Below, one piece after another: positions 1 to 8,664 of a DNA stretch of 64,000 nucleotides. The position numbers and the translations under genes were made by a program. The notes under the pieces were generated by a model that was not told the DNA's origin, made no database searches, and saw only the letters and a program-made list of their open reading frames with translations. Numbering within the stretch: position 1 is the stretch's first letter; the number at the start of each line of letters is the position of its first letter. Source of the stretch: Microcella humidisoli. GTDB taxonomy: Bacteria > Actinomycetota > Actinomycetes > Actinomycetales > Microbacteriaceae. Location of the stretch: assembly GCF_024362325.1 (NCBI RefSeq), contig NZ_CP101497.1, positions 620,001-684,000 of the forward strand, in the 5' to 3' direction.

Positions 1-594
1 CTCGGCGCGATCGTGCGCTGGGAGGCCGTCGGCGACGCCGGCCGCCTCACCGTGCGCGGGCCGCTCGTCGTGAGCGATGCCGCCCACGGCGACTCCATCT
101 CGGTGAACGGCGTGTGCCTCACCGTCGTCGAGCAGGGTGACGACTGGTTCACCGCCGACGTCATGGGGCAGACCCTCGCGATGAGCACGATCGGCCGCTG
201 GGCCGAGGGCGAGCCGGTCAACCTCGAGCGCGCCGCGGCGGTCGGCGACCGCCTCGGCGGGCACATCGTGCAGGGCCACATCGACGGCACGACGACCGTG
301 CTCGAGGTGCGCCAGAACGACGCCTGGCGGGTGCTGCGGTTCTCGCTGGACGCCGCGCACGCTCCCCTCGTCGTCGACAAGGGCTCGATCGCGGTCGATG
401 GCGTGAGCCTGACCGTGAGCGCGGCCGGCGACGACTGGTTCGAGGTCTCGCTCATCCCCGAGACGCTCGCCGTGACCACCCTCGGCCGCAAGGAGGTCGG
501 CGACGCCGCCAACCTCGAGACCGACATCCTCGCTCGACACGTAGCACGGCTGGTGCGATTCGGCGCCACCGCTGACGGAAGGACCCTGTCATGA
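1..594 (+). CDS. ribE: Riboflavin synthase alpha chain, 5' end outside the window
   Basis: Riboflavin synthase dismutates two 6,7-dimethyl-8-ribityllumazine molecules into riboflavin in the cytoplasm. The two lumazine-binding repeats are visible: SISVNGVCLTV in the first and SIAVDGVSLTV in the second. The reading frame is open from base 1 (LGAIVRWEA) and lacks the usual MFTGI start, so about 10-15 N-terminal residues lie upstream. The GTG at 13 is only the first in-frame start codon inside the window. The stop overlaps the ribBA start (ATGA at 591), which points to translational coupling. ribD is presumably just upstream, but that is inference. Confidence 0.95.
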   Translation, partial: LGAIVRWEAVGDAGRLTVRGPLVVSDAAHGDSISVNGVCLTVVEQGDDWFTADVMGQTLAMSTIGRWAEGEPVNLERAAAVGDRLGGHIVQGHIDGTTTVLEVRQNDAWRVLRFSLDAAHAPLVVDKGSIAVDGVSLTVSAAGDDWFEVSLIPETLAVTTLGRKEVGDAANLETDILARHVARLVRFGATADGRTLS

Positions 595-1874
595 GCATCG
601 GAACCATCCCCCAGGCCCTGGCCGCCCTGCGCGAGGGCAAGCCCGTGCTCGTCGCCGACGACGAGAGCCGCGAGAACGAGGGCGACGTCATCCTCTCGGC
701 CGAGCTCGCGACGCCCGCGTGGATCGCGTGGACGATCCGCCACACGAGCGGGTTCCTCTGCGCGCCCATGACGAACGAGATCGCCGACGAGTTGCAGCTG
801 CCGCTCATGGTGACCGACAACCAGGACCCGCGCCGAACGGCCTACACGATCACGGTGGACGCCGCCGACCGCATCACGACGGGCATCAGCGCGGGCGATC
901 GCGCTCACACGCTGCGCACCCTCGCCGACCCGGCGTCGACGCCCTCGAGCCTCATCCGCCCGGGGCACATCCTGCCGCTGCGCGCGGTCGACGGGGGTGT
1001 GCGCGAGCGCGCCGGGCACACCGAGGCCGCGGTCGAGCTCATGCGACTCGCCGGGCTGCGTCCCGTCGCGGCAATCGGCGAAGTGGTGGCTGACGACGGC
1101 GACATGATGCGCCTGCCCGAGCTGATCCGCTTCGGCGAGAAGGAGGAGGTCGTGGTGATCACGATCGTCGACCTCATCGCCTACCTCGAGTCGGGCGAGG
1201 ACTTCGCCGCCGCCTCCCCCGCCCGCACGGCCGAGCACGTCAGCAGCGTGACCTTCGAGGTGGCGACGACGGTGCCGACCACGCACGGGCCCTTCTCGAT
1301 GCGCGCCTACCGCGACCGCAAGACGGGCGCCGACCACGTCGCCATCGTGAGCGGAATGCCCCACGACGACATGGTCGTGCGCGTCCACTCCGAGTGCTTG
1401 ACAGGCGAGGCGTTCGGCTCGCTCAAGTGCGAGTGCGGCCCGCAGCTGGATGCCGCGCTCGACGTGATCCAGCGCCAGGGCGGCGCTGTGCTCTACATGC
1501 GCGGTCATGAGGGCCGGGGTATCGGTCTCATCAACAAGCTCAAGGCCTACCGCCTGCAGGAGGACGGCTACGACACCCTCGACGCCAACCTCGCGCTCGG
1601 TCTGCCGGCCGACGCGCGCGACTACGAGGCCGCGAGCGACATGCTGCGCGATCTCGGGGTGACGCGCGTGCGCCTGCTCAGCAACAACCCCGAGAAGCAG
1701 CGCCAGCTCACCCAGTACGGTGTCGAGGTGAGCGCGCTCGTGCCGCTCGTCGTCGGCGTCGGCGACGACAACGAGGGTTACCTCAGCGCGAAGCGCGACC
1801 GCATGGGCCACCGCCTGCCGGAGAGCATCACGAGCGCTCCGGTGTTCGCCACCATCGAAGGGAAGACCGCATGA
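591..1874 (+). CDS. ribBA: Bifunctional 3,4-dihydroxy-2-butanone 4-phosphate synthase / GTP cyclohydrolase II
   Basis: This 427-residue fusion supplies both riboflavin precursors. The N-terminal DHBP synthase half shows the acidic metal-binding loop DDESRENEGD at about residues 23-32. The C-terminal GTP cyclohydrolase II half, from about residue 210, shows the zinc site CLTGEAFGSLKCECG with three cysteines, followed by RGHEGRGIGL and the C-terminal LLSNNPEK motif. Length and domain order match actinobacterial RibBA. It overlaps ribE by 4 bp upstream and ribH by 4 bp downstream, so the three genes form one operon. Confidence 0.97.
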   Translation: MSIGTIPQALAALREGKPVLVADDESRENEGDVILSAELATPAWIAWTIRHTSGFLCAPMTNEIADELQLPLMVTDNQDPRRTAYTITVDAADRITTGISAGDRAHTLRTLADPASTPSSLIRPGHILPLRAVDGGVRERAGHTEAAVELMRLAGLRPVAAIGEVVADDGDMMRLPELIRFGEKEEVVVITIVDLIAYLESGEDFAAASPARTAEHVSSVTFEVATTVPTTHGPFSMRAYRDRKTGADHVAIVSGMPHDDMVVRVHSECLTGEAFGSLKCECGPQLDAALDVIQRQGGAVLYMRGHEGRGIGLINKLKAYRLQEDGYDTLDANLALGLPADARDYEAASDMLRDLGVTRVRLLSNNPEKQRQLTQYGVEVSALVPLVVGVGDDNEGYLSAKRDRMGHRLPESITSAPVFATIEGKTA

Positions 1875-2341
1875 GCGGCGCAGGATCCCCCCAGCTCGCC
1901 GTCGACGGCACCGGCCTCACGGTCGCGATCGTCGCGGGTCAGTGGCACACCGTGATCAGCGAGGGACTGAAGGCGGGCGCGCGGCGCGTGCTCGAGGCAT
2001 CCGGCGCCACGGTCGTCGAGTACGCCGTGCCCGGCTCGTTCGAGCTGCCCGTGGTGAGCAAGGCCGCGCTCGAGGCGGGGGCGGATGCCGTGGTCGCGCT
2101 CGGCGTGATCATCCGGGGCGGCACGCCCCACTTCGAGTACGTGAGCGCCGCGGCCACCGACGGCCTCACGCGCGTCGCCCTCGACACGGGCAAGCCGGTC
2201 GGGTTCGGCGTGCTCACGCTCGAGAACGAGCAGCAGGGCATCGACCGCGCGGGACTGCCCGGCTCGATCGAAGACAAGGGAGCCGAGGCGGCCGAGGCCG
2301 CGCTCGCGACCGCGCGCGTGCTGCAGGCCATTCGCCGCTGA
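1871..2341 (+). CDS. ribH: 6,7-dimethyl-8-ribityllumazine synthase
   Basis: Lumazine synthase (156 aa) condenses the RibBA product DHBP with 5-amino-6-ribitylamino-uracil; the enzyme normally assembles into pentamers or capsids. Visible family motifs are GSFELPV, GVIIRGGTPHFEYV with the catalytic histidine, and ENEQQGIDR near the C-terminus. The ATG lies inside the ribBA stop (ATGA). It is the last gene of the rib operon, and the next 247 bp are noncoding. Confidence 0.97.
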   Translation: MSGAGSPQLAVDGTGLTVAIVAGQWHTVISEGLKAGARRVLEASGATVVEYAVPGSFELPVVSKAALEAGADAVVALGVIIRGGTPHFEYVSAAATDGLTRVALDTGKPVGFGVLTLENEQQGIDRAGLPGSIEDKGAEAAEAALATARVLQAIRR

Positions 2342-2377
2342 CGCCCGGCGCAGGTTCGCGCCGTGCCGCGCCCGTGT

Positions 2378-2497
2378 GGAACCTGTGGAACTCTCATCGG
2401 GAACGATGAGGAACGACCGCTGACACCCCTGGAACCCTCGTGGAACGAGGGCTTCATGGGGTGGAACGCCCCGTCTATCCTGTGAGATTTGTGGAAC
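2378..2497 (+). repeat. Eight GGAAC pentamers phased near 10.6 bp upstream of the amylase
   Basis: GGAAC starts at 2378, 2387, 2400, 2410, 2431, 2442, 2463 and 2493. Offsets from the first copy are 9, 22, 32, 53, 64, 85 and 115 bp, most of them close to multiples of 10.6 bp, so the copies would lie on one face of the helix. Two copies sit in and beside a small hairpin (CCCTCG at 2435-2440, CGAGGG at 2446-2451). The last copy is inside the LacI-type operator. No protein known to bind this pentamer is recalled. Confidence 0.5.
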
Positions 2498-2505
2498 CGG
2501 TTGCA
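2492..2505 (+). promoter_or_regulatory. LacI-family operator upstream of the beta-amylase
   Basis: TGGAACCGGTTGCA fits the cre/LacI-family consensus TGNAANCGNTNNCA at every fixed position. It lies 84 bp before the amylase ATG. A possible -10 (TATCCT, 2476-2481) and a weak -35 (TTCATG, 2453-2458) sit 17 bp apart just upstream, so a bound repressor would cover the transcription start. Control by a maltose/starch LacI-type repressor encoded elsewhere is inference. Confidence 0.6.
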
Positions 2506-2588
2506 CATCATTGGCGCCGGGGTGATACTCCCCCACAGGGAGGTCGTCAGCGACGACGGTGTCGCTCCTCCCGTCAGGGGAGCACCAC

Positions 2589-4613
2589 ATGCGCACTCGA
2601 ACGCGGTACACAGCCTCGGGCGTCATCGCCCTCGCGCTGTCCATCATCGCCACCCTCATCGTCGGGCCGACCTCGGCCACGGCGGCGACCGCCACCAACA
2701 ATCCCGACTTCAGCGCCAACGTCATGGCACCGCTCGAGGTCTCGAATTGGACGCAGTTCAGCAACCAGCTCGCGACCGTCGAGGCCTACGGCGTCGACGC
2801 GGTGACGGTCGACGTCTGGTGGGGCAAGGTCGAGGCCGCCGGCGACAACCAGTTCAACTGGAGCTACTACGACCAGATCTTCCAGGTCATCACGAGCCGC
2901 GGGCTCGACATCGTGCCGATCTTCTCGTTCCACCAGTGCGGTGGCAACGTGGGTGACACCTGCAACATCCCGCTGCCCTCGTGGCTGTGGAGCAAGTACC
3001 AGGGTGCGACGCTCAACGGGGTGACGCTCGACATCAACGGGCTGAAGCACCGCAGCGAGCAGGGCAACTTCTCGAACGAGACCGTGCAGGGCTGGGCCAC
3101 GCAGCTCGTGCAGAACGAGTACCAGGCGTTCACGCAGGCCTTCGTCGCCCGCTACGGCACGACCTACGCCACGCGCATGCAAGAGATCAACGTCTCCCTC
3201 GGCCCGGCCGGCGAGCTGCGCTACCCCTCGTACAACAGCCACGACTCCGGCACGGGCTACCCCACGCGCGGCGCGCTGCAGGCCTACTCGCCGCTCGCCA
3301 TCAAGAGCTTCCAGCAGTGGGCGCTCGCGAAGTACGGCACGATCGCGGGCATCAACGCGGCCTGGGGCTCGACCGTGACGACCATCACGCAGGTGCAGCC
3401 CCCGAGCAATGCGGGCTTCTTCTTCTCCTCGGGCGACTACCGCACCACGCAGTACGGCAAGGACCTGATCGACTGGTACAACAAGAGCCTCGTCGATCAT
3501 GGCGAGCGGATGCTCGACACCGTGCTCGCCGCCCTCGGCTCGTCCTTCCCGGGCGCCGAGATCGGCTACAAGATCCCCGGTGTGCACTGGTCGATGACGG
3601 GGCCGACGCCGCGGGCTGCGGAGGTCACGGCCGGGCTCATCCAGACGAGCGTCGACATGTACGCCGTGAACACCGGTCGCGGCTACGCCAACATCGTCGG
3701 GCTCGCGAACCGCGTGGCCGACTCGGGCCGCGGCGTCATCCTGCACTTCACCTGCCTCGAGTTCAACGATGAGAACTTCGCGCCGCAGTACTCGCAGGCC
3801 AGGACCCTCGTGGGCTGGGTCGGCGCCGAGGCGGGCCGGCAGAACGTGAAGATCAAGGGCGAGAACGCCCTTGCGGGCGGCATCACCTCGAACGGCGGAT
3901 GGGACAACGTCAACCAGGCGTTCGACAACTTCCCCTACCTCGGCATGACGGTGCTGCGGGTCGGCGAGGTCGCCTCGGGCACCGGGGCCACGCGCTACGC
4001 GCAGTTCATCCAGAAGTACCGGCCGGCCGGCTCGGCGTGGAACTCGCTGTACGTTCGCGGCACGAACAACGGCTGGGGTCTCGGCACGCCCATGGTGAAG
4101 TCGGGCAATGTCTGGACGGCGACGAACGTCTCGTTCGGCGCCGCCGCCAGCCAGCGGTTCAAGTTCGACGTCCGCGGCGACTGGAGCCTCAACTACGGCG
4201 GAACCGGGCTCACCGGCACGGCCGTGCAGAGCGGCGGCGACATCGCGGTGGCATCGAACACGACCTACACGATCACCTTCAACGAGGTGACCAAGGTCTA
4301 CGCGGCGACGCCGAGCGGCCAGCCTCCGCAGGGCTCCGCGGTCACGGTGCACTTCGCCGAGTGGCAGTCGGCCTCGAGCTACTCGATCCACACCTGGAAC
4401 GGGCTCAGCGGCACCTTCCCGATGGCGTACGAGGGATTCATCAACGGCCGCCACTGGTGGAAGGTGACGCTCTCGAACGCGCCGAGCTCGTTCGGCTTCA
4501 CGTTCACGAACAGCAACGGCAACTGGGATTCGCCCGACCGGGCCTACACGAGTCAGGCCAGCACGGTCTACGTGCTGCCGGGCAGCGCGACGGTCTTCAC
4601 CACCCGGCCGTGA
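2589..4613 (+). CDS. Secreted beta-amylase (GH14) with C-terminal starch-binding domains
   Basis: A beta-amylase releases maltose from non-reducing ends of starch. The ATG at 2589 is preferred over the longer frame because AGGGGAG precedes it and a signal peptide follows at once (basic MRTRTR, hydrophobic core, TSATA near residue 30). The catalytic domain spans about residues 40-480 and carries both GH14 acids: Glu209 in GPAGELRYP and Glu425 in KGENAL. Residues about 490-580 form a beta-sandwich starting YVRGTNNGWG. The last 90 residues (VTVHFAEWQSASSYSIHTWNG) resemble CBM25. Total 674 aa. Beta-amylases are uncommon in bacteria. An MFS transporter follows, which suggests maltose uptake. Confidence 0.93.
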   Translation: MRTRTRYTASGVIALALSIIATLIVGPTSATAATATNNPDFSANVMAPLEVSNWTQFSNQLATVEAYGVDAVTVDVWWGKVEAAGDNQFNWSYYDQIFQVITSRGLDIVPIFSFHQCGGNVGDTCNIPLPSWLWSKYQGATLNGVTLDINGLKHRSEQGNFSNETVQGWATQLVQNEYQAFTQAFVARYGTTYATRMQEINVSLGPAGELRYPSYNSHDSGTGYPTRGALQAYSPLAIKSFQQWALAKYGTIAGINAAWGSTVTTITQVQPPSNAGFFFSSGDYRTTQYGKDLIDWYNKSLVDHGERMLDTVLAALGSSFPGAEIGYKIPGVHWSMTGPTPRAAEVTAGLIQTSVDMYAVNTGRGYANIVGLANRVADSGRGVILHFTCLEFNDENFAPQYSQARTLVGWVGAEAGRQNVKIKGENALAGGITSNGGWDNVNQAFDNFPYLGMTVLRVGEVASGTGATRYAQFIQKYRPAGSAWNSLYVRGTNNGWGLGTPMVKSGNVWTATNVSFGAAASQRFKFDVRGDWSLNYGGTGLTGTAVQSGGDIAVASNTTYTITFNEVTKVYAATPSGQPPQGSAVTVHFAEWQSASSYSIHTWNGLSGTFPMAYEGFINGRHWWKVTLSNAPSSFGFTFTNSNGNWDSPDRAYTSQASTVYVLPGSATVFTTRP

Positions 4614-4617
4614 GCGC

Positions 4618-4652
4618 CGCGGTGGGGGTGCGCGCGCCGCACCCCCACCGCG
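4618..4652 (+). terminator. 15-bp stem terminator after the beta-amylase
   Basis: CGCGGTGGGGGTGCG (4618-4632) pairs perfectly with CGCACCCCCACCGCG (4638-4652) across a 5-nt loop, starting 5 bp after the amylase stop. There is no U-tract, as is common in high-GC actinobacteria. Confidence 0.8.
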
Positions 4653-4663
4653 ACCCACCGCGG

Positions 4664-4686
4664 GATGGCCCCGAAGAGGGGCCATC
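4664..4686 (+). terminator. Second hairpin of a tandem terminator
   Basis: GATGGCCCC (4664-4672) pairs with GGGGCCATC (4678-4686) around a GAAGA loop. It lies 11 bp after the first hairpin, so the amylase transcript is probably separated from the MFS gene by a double terminator. Confidence 0.7.
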
Positions 4687-4740
4687 GACCGCCGAGAAAA
4701 GTGAGGCGCCATCGCCGTGCCGCAGGCTAGCCTGACGCCT

Positions 4741-6012
4741 GTGAGCACGCTGCCCCCGCCTCCTGCCTTCACGCCCTTCGCCGAGCCGACGCGTCGGGTG
4801 AGCGCCCGCTGGATCGCCCTGTTCGCCACCGCGTGGCTCGGCATCTGGATGGCCCAGCTGACCCCCGTGCAGCTGCTGCTGCCGCAAGAGATCGATGCGC
4901 TCGCGAGCGGAGACGACTGGACGCAGAGCGTCGTCGCCTTCGGCATCATCTCCGCCATCGCCGGGGCCTGCGCCCTCATCGTCTTCCCGCTCACGGGAGC
5001 CCTGAGCGACCGCACCACCTCGCGATTCGGCCGTCGCAAACCGTGGATCCTCGCGGGAACCCTCGTCTTCGCCGGGTCGCTCGTCGCGCTCGGGCTGCAG
5101 ACCTCGCTCGTCGGCATCGGCGTCGCCTGGGCACTCGCCATCAGCGGCTTCTGCATGGCCTCCGCGGGCATCACGGCCACGATCGCCGACCAGGTGCCCG
5201 TCGAGCAGCGCGGCTTCGTGTCGGCCTGGGTCTCGGCACCGCAGGCGATCGGCACGGTGCTGGGCATCGTGCTCGTGCTCATCCTGGGTCTCGGCCTGCT
5301 CGGGGGGTACGTGCTCGTCGCCGGGCTGCTCGTCGTGCTCGTGCTGCCGTTCCTGCTGGGGGTGCGCGATGAGGCGCTGCCGCGCATCCTGCGACCGAAA
5401 TTCCGCCCCGGGATGCTCGTCACGGGTCTCTGGATCAGCCCGCGCAAGCACCCCGACTTCGCGTGGACGCTCGTCAGCCGCGTGCTCGTCAACATCGGCA
5501 ACGCCCTCGGCACGACCCTGCTGCTGTACTTCATCCTCTACGGGCTCGGCCGAACCGAGACGGCGGAGGACGACCTGCTGCTGCTCACCGCGGTCTACCT
5601 CGTGTTCTTCACGGCGGCCGCGCTCGGATTCGGGCGGCTGAGCGACCGCTTCGGGCAGCGCAAGCCCTTCGTCTACGTCGCCGCCTACCTGCAGGCGATC
5701 GCGGCCCTGCTGCTCGCCATCGCTCCCGACTACACGATCGCCATGGTGGCCGCGGCGTTCCTCGGCATCGGCTACGGCAGCTTCATGGCGGTCGATCAGG
5801 CCCTCGCCACGCAGGTGCTGCCCGACCGCCACACCCGGGGAAAGGACCTCGGCATCATGAATGTCGCGCTCGCCGTGCCGCAGGCTGTCGCGCCCCTGCT
5901 CGGCGCGCTGCTCGTGGCGGCGGCCGGCGGCTTCACCGCGCTCTTCATCGCCTCGGCGGTCGCCGCGACGCTCGGCGGGCTCGCGGTGCTGCCCGTGCGC
6001 TCGGTGCGCTGA
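4741..6012 (+). CDS. MFS transporter, possibly for maltose or another sugar
   Basis: A 12-helix major facilitator protein of about 423 aa. The loop between helices 2 and 3 carries the MFS motif A (GALSDRTTSRFGRRKPW), and a related RFGQRKPF repeat sits between helices 8 and 9, as in sugar and drug MFS families. The GTG at 4741 is chosen because a -10-like TAGCCT lies at 4728-4733, which would give a nearly leaderless mRNA. A GTG at 4717 would add 8 residues. Its place directly after a secreted beta-amylase suggests uptake of the released maltose. That is inference: the fold alone does not fix the substrate. Confidence 0.75.
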   Translation: MSTLPPPPAFTPFAEPTRRVSARWIALFATAWLGIWMAQLTPVQLLLPQEIDALASGDDWTQSVVAFGIISAIAGACALIVFPLTGALSDRTTSRFGRRKPWILAGTLVFAGSLVALGLQTSLVGIGVAWALAISGFCMASAGITATIADQVPVEQRGFVSAWVSAPQAIGTVLGIVLVLILGLGLLGGYVLVAGLLVVLVLPFLLGVRDEALPRILRPKFRPGMLVTGLWISPRKHPDFAWTLVSRVLVNIGNALGTTLLLYFILYGLGRTETAEDDLLLLTAVYLVFFTAAALGFGRLSDRFGQRKPFVYVAAYLQAIAALLLAIAPDYTIAMVAAAFLGIGYGSFMAVDQALATQVLPDRHTRGKDLGIMNVALAVPQAVAPLLGALLVAAAGGFTALFIASAVAATLGGLAVLPVRSVR

Positions 6013-6015
6013 CCG

Positions 6016-6855
6016 CTACTTAAGGAACAGAGCGCGTAGCCGGCTCGTCGTGAAGACGACGCCGATCGCGATCATGACGAGGTAGTAGCCGACGTGCACG
6101 AGCATCATCGGTGACAGCGCCCCCGTCGTGAGCCCGCGCACGAGCTCGACGCCGTGCCACAGCGGCAGCGCCTGGATGATCCACTGGATCGCCTCGGGGT
6201 AGACCGTGATGGGGTAGAACGTCGCCGAGAAGAGGAACATCGGCAGCATGATGAAGGTCACCCACTCGATCTGCTGGAAGGTCTTCATGTAGCTCGTGAT
6301 CGCCATGCCGAGGCTCGCGAAGCCGAAGGCGATGAGCAGCACGGCCGGCAGCGCGAGCAGCGCCGTCCAGGCCAGGTTGAGCCCGAAGGCCTGCATGATC
6401 ACCATGAAGCCGAGGGCGTACATCGCCCCGCGCAGCAGCGCCAGGAAGATCTCGCCCAGGGCCACGTCGAGCGGGCCGAGCGAGGTCGTGAGCATCCCCT
6501 GATACAGCTTCGAGTAGTTGAGCTTGAAGAACACGTTCCACGTCGAGTCGTAGACGGCGCCGTTCATGGCCGAGACGGCGAGCAGCGCCGGGGCGATGAA
6601 GGCCGCGTACGGAACCTCCTGCCCCGTCGAGGTCTGCACGGTGCCGACGAGCGCACCGAAGCCGATGCCGAGCGAGAGCAGGTAGAACACCGGCTCGAAG
6701 AACCCGCTGAGCACGACGAGGTAGTTCGTGCTGCGGGTCGCCAAGAGGCCGCGATGGATGACCGCGCCGGTGTTGCCCGCGTACAGCGCACTGCGGCGCG
6801 GCTGCAGGGCTGGGGCGGCCGTCGTGGCGGGAGCCGGCAGATTCGCGGCGCTCAC
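6016..6855 (-). CDS. ABC-2 type transporter permease (second subunit)
   Basis: A 279-aa ABC-2 membrane subunit with about six helices. An N-terminal cytoplasmic stretch (VSAANLPAPATT) precedes TRSTNYLVVLSGFFEPVFYL and a C-terminal segment ending in RLRALFLK. The start is the GTG at 6855, which overlaps the stop of the upstream permease (GTGA), so the two are co-translated. It belongs to a three-gene exporter (ATPase at 7676, permease at 6852, this gene). The family resembles NodJ/daunorubicin-type exporters, and the substrate is unknown. It ends 3 bp from the convergent MFS gene. Confidence 0.88.
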   Translation of the reverse strand: MSAANLPAPATTAAPALQPRRSALYAGNTGAVIHRGLLATRSTNYLVVLSGFFEPVFYLLSLGIGFGALVGTVQTSTGQEVPYAAFIAPALLAVSAMNGAVYDSTWNVFFKLNYSKLYQGMLTTSLGPLDVALGEIFLALLRGAMYALGFMVIMQAFGLNLAWTALLALPAVLLIAFGFASLGMAITSYMKTFQQIEWVTFIMLPMFLFSATFYPITVYPEAIQWIIQALPLWHGVELVRGLTTGALSPMMLVHVGYYLVMIAIGVVFTTSRLRALFLK

Positions 6856-7679
6856 TTGTTCAACCTCCGCACGAAGTGCTTGCGCGTCGCCCACAGGCCG
6901 ACGATGAGCAGCGTCGTCAGGTAGCCGACATGAGTCACCGTGAGCCAGAGGGGCTCGTCGGCGCCGTACGTGAGCACGCGGCCGAGCTCGGTGCCGTGCC
7001 ACAGCGGCGAGGCCCAGCCGATCGGCTGAAGCCAGACCGGCAGCTGCTCGAGCGGGAAGAAAGTGCCCGAGAACAGGAACAGCGGCGTGATGCCGAAGCG
7101 CTGCAGCATCGCCATCTGCCCGCGGTCCTCCTCGATCGTCGAGGTGTAGGTCGAGAGCACGACGCCGATCGCCATTCCCGTGAGGGTGGCGGCGACGATC
7201 GCGAGCCACCCGAGGCCCGAGGGCACGGCACCGAACAGCACGATGATGCCGAAGTAGATCGCCACGGTCACGACGATGCGCAGCGCGATGTGGATCATCA
7301 TGCCGTTGACGATCTGGCCGCCCGTGATGGGCGAGGCGTTCATGCCGAAGAAGATCGGGTTCCACTTGAACCCCATCATGATCGGGTAGCTCGTCTCGTT
7401 CGCCGCGACCGTCATCGCCGCCGTCGCCATGAGCGCGGGCGCGACGAACTGCAGGTAGGTGACGTCGCCGATGCCCTGCGGCACGAGGCTCGCGAGCCCC
7501 ACGCCGAGGGCGAAGAGGTAGATGAGCGGGTTGCCGAAGCTCTGGAAGATCGCGTCGCCGGCGTAGCCCTTCATCGCGCGGATGCGGTGCTCGGCGATGT
7601 ACCACGAGCCCCAGCGGCGCGGGGCGGCGCCGGCGGCGAGCGCGCGCTGAGCATCCTGCCGTGTCGTCTGAACCGTCAT
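6852..7679 (-). CDS. ABC-2 type transporter permease (first subunit)
   Basis: A 275-aa polytopic ABC-2 permease with NodJ-like features: an N-terminal amphipathic stretch (WYIAEHRIRAMKGYAG), NPLIYLFALGVGLASLV as helix 1, and a loop containing TSTIEEDRGQM before FSGTFFPLEQLPVWL. Its ATG overlaps the end of the ATPase gene by 4 bp. It should pair with the 6016-6855 permease as a heterodimer. The two differ clearly in sequence, so they are not a recent duplication. Confidence 0.88.
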   Translation of the reverse strand: MTVQTTRQDAQRALAAGAAPRRWGSWYIAEHRIRAMKGYAGDAIFQSFGNPLIYLFALGVGLASLVPQGIGDVTYLQFVAPALMATAAMTVAANETSYPIMMGFKWNPIFFGMNASPITGGQIVNGMMIHIALRIVVTVAIYFGIIVLFGAVPSGLGWLAIVAATLTGMAIGVVLSTYTSTIEEDRGQMAMLQRFGITPLFLFSGTFFPLEQLPVWLQPIGWASPLWHGTELGRVLTYGADEPLWLTVTHVGYLTTLLIVGLWATRKHFVRRLNK

Positions 7680-8602
7680 TCGATGAGGCTCCGCCCGGTC
7701 AGGCGCAGGAAGACGTCCTCTAGGCTCGAGCGGCGAACGAGCGAGGTGATCGGCTCGAGCCCCATGTGCGTGATCGCCTCGAGCGCCGCCTCGCCGTTCT
7801 CGCTGTAGACGAGGATGCGGTCGGGCAGCACCTCGAGGCGCTCGCCGACCCCGGCCATGCGCTCCGCCGCCTCAGCGTTCTTGTCGCTGCCGAATCGCAC
7901 CTCGAGCACCTCGCGGCTCGAGTACTCGCGAATGAGCGCGGCAGGCGAGCCCTCGGCCATGATGCGCCCCTTGTCGACCACGACGAGGCGGTCGCAGAGC
8001 TGCTCGGCCTCGTCCATGTAGTGCGTCGTGAGCACGAGCGTCGTGCCCTGCTCCTTGAGCCGGAAGAGGCGGTCCCACAGGATGTGCCGCGCCTGCGGGT
8101 CGAGGCCCGTCGTCGGCTCGTCGAGCAGCAGGATGCGCGGCTCGTTGATGAGCGCGCGCGCGATCGTCAGGCGGCGCTTCATGCCGCCGGAGAGGTCGTC
8201 GACCTTGGCCTTCTTGCGGTCGGTCAGCTGGGCGAACTCGAGCAAGGCATCCGCCCGCTCGGCCACGACCGCGCGCGGCAGGCCGAAGTAGCGCCCGTAG
8301 ACGAGCAGGTTGTCGCGCACGCGCAGCTCTTGGTCGAGGTTGTCCTGCTGGGGAACGACACCCAGCTGCGAGCGGATGTCGGGGCCGTGGTCGTTCGGGT
8401 CGAGGCCCAGGATGCTCAGGGCCCCGCTCGTGCGCGTCGACACCGCCCCGACCATGCGCATGGTCGTCGACTTGCCCGCGCCGTTGGGGCCGAGCAGGCC
8501 GAAGCTCTCACCCGGAGCCACCTCGAAGTCGATGCCGTCGACGGCCGTGAAGTCGCCGTAGGTCTTGGTGAGGGCAGATGCGGTGATGACGGGCTGGGGC
8601 AC
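7676..8602 (-). CDS. ABC-2 exporter ATP-binding protein
   Basis: A 308-aa ATPase that powers the two following permeases. Walker A is GPNGAGKST (about residues 39-47), the signature is LSGGMKRRL, Walker B is ILLLDEPTTGLDP, and the switch histidine is in TTHYMDEAEQLCDR. The C-terminal 90 residues form the accessory domain usual in DrrA/NodI-type ATPases. It is the first gene of the operon. Its start lies 62 bp from the divergent ABC exporter at 8665, so promoters for both must lie in that short gap. Confidence 0.93.
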   Translation of the reverse strand: MPQPVITASALTKTYGDFTAVDGIDFEVAPGESFGLLGPNGAGKSTTMRMVGAVSTRTSGALSILGLDPNDHGPDIRSQLGVVPQQDNLDQELRVRDNLLVYGRYFGLPRAVVAERADALLEFAQLTDRKKAKVDDLSGGMKRRLTIARALINEPRILLLDEPTTGLDPQARHILWDRLFRLKEQGTTLVLTTHYMDEAEQLCDRLVVVDKGRIMAEGSPAALIREYSSREVLEVRFGSDKNAEAAERMAGVGERLEVLPDRILVYSENGEAALEAITHMGLEPITSLVRRSSLEDVFLRLTGRSLIE

Positions 8603-8664
8603 GAGAGAAGAGCCTAGCCCCGCTGCACGGTCGGCACCGAGGATGGGTCGGCCAGGATGGAACC

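Noticed and set aside
2574..5534. 986-codon open frame on the minus strand across the amylase and MFS genes
   Set aside because: It is an antisense shadow of two well-supported genes in high-GC DNA: low-complexity Arg/Gly/Ala composition and no recognisable domain.
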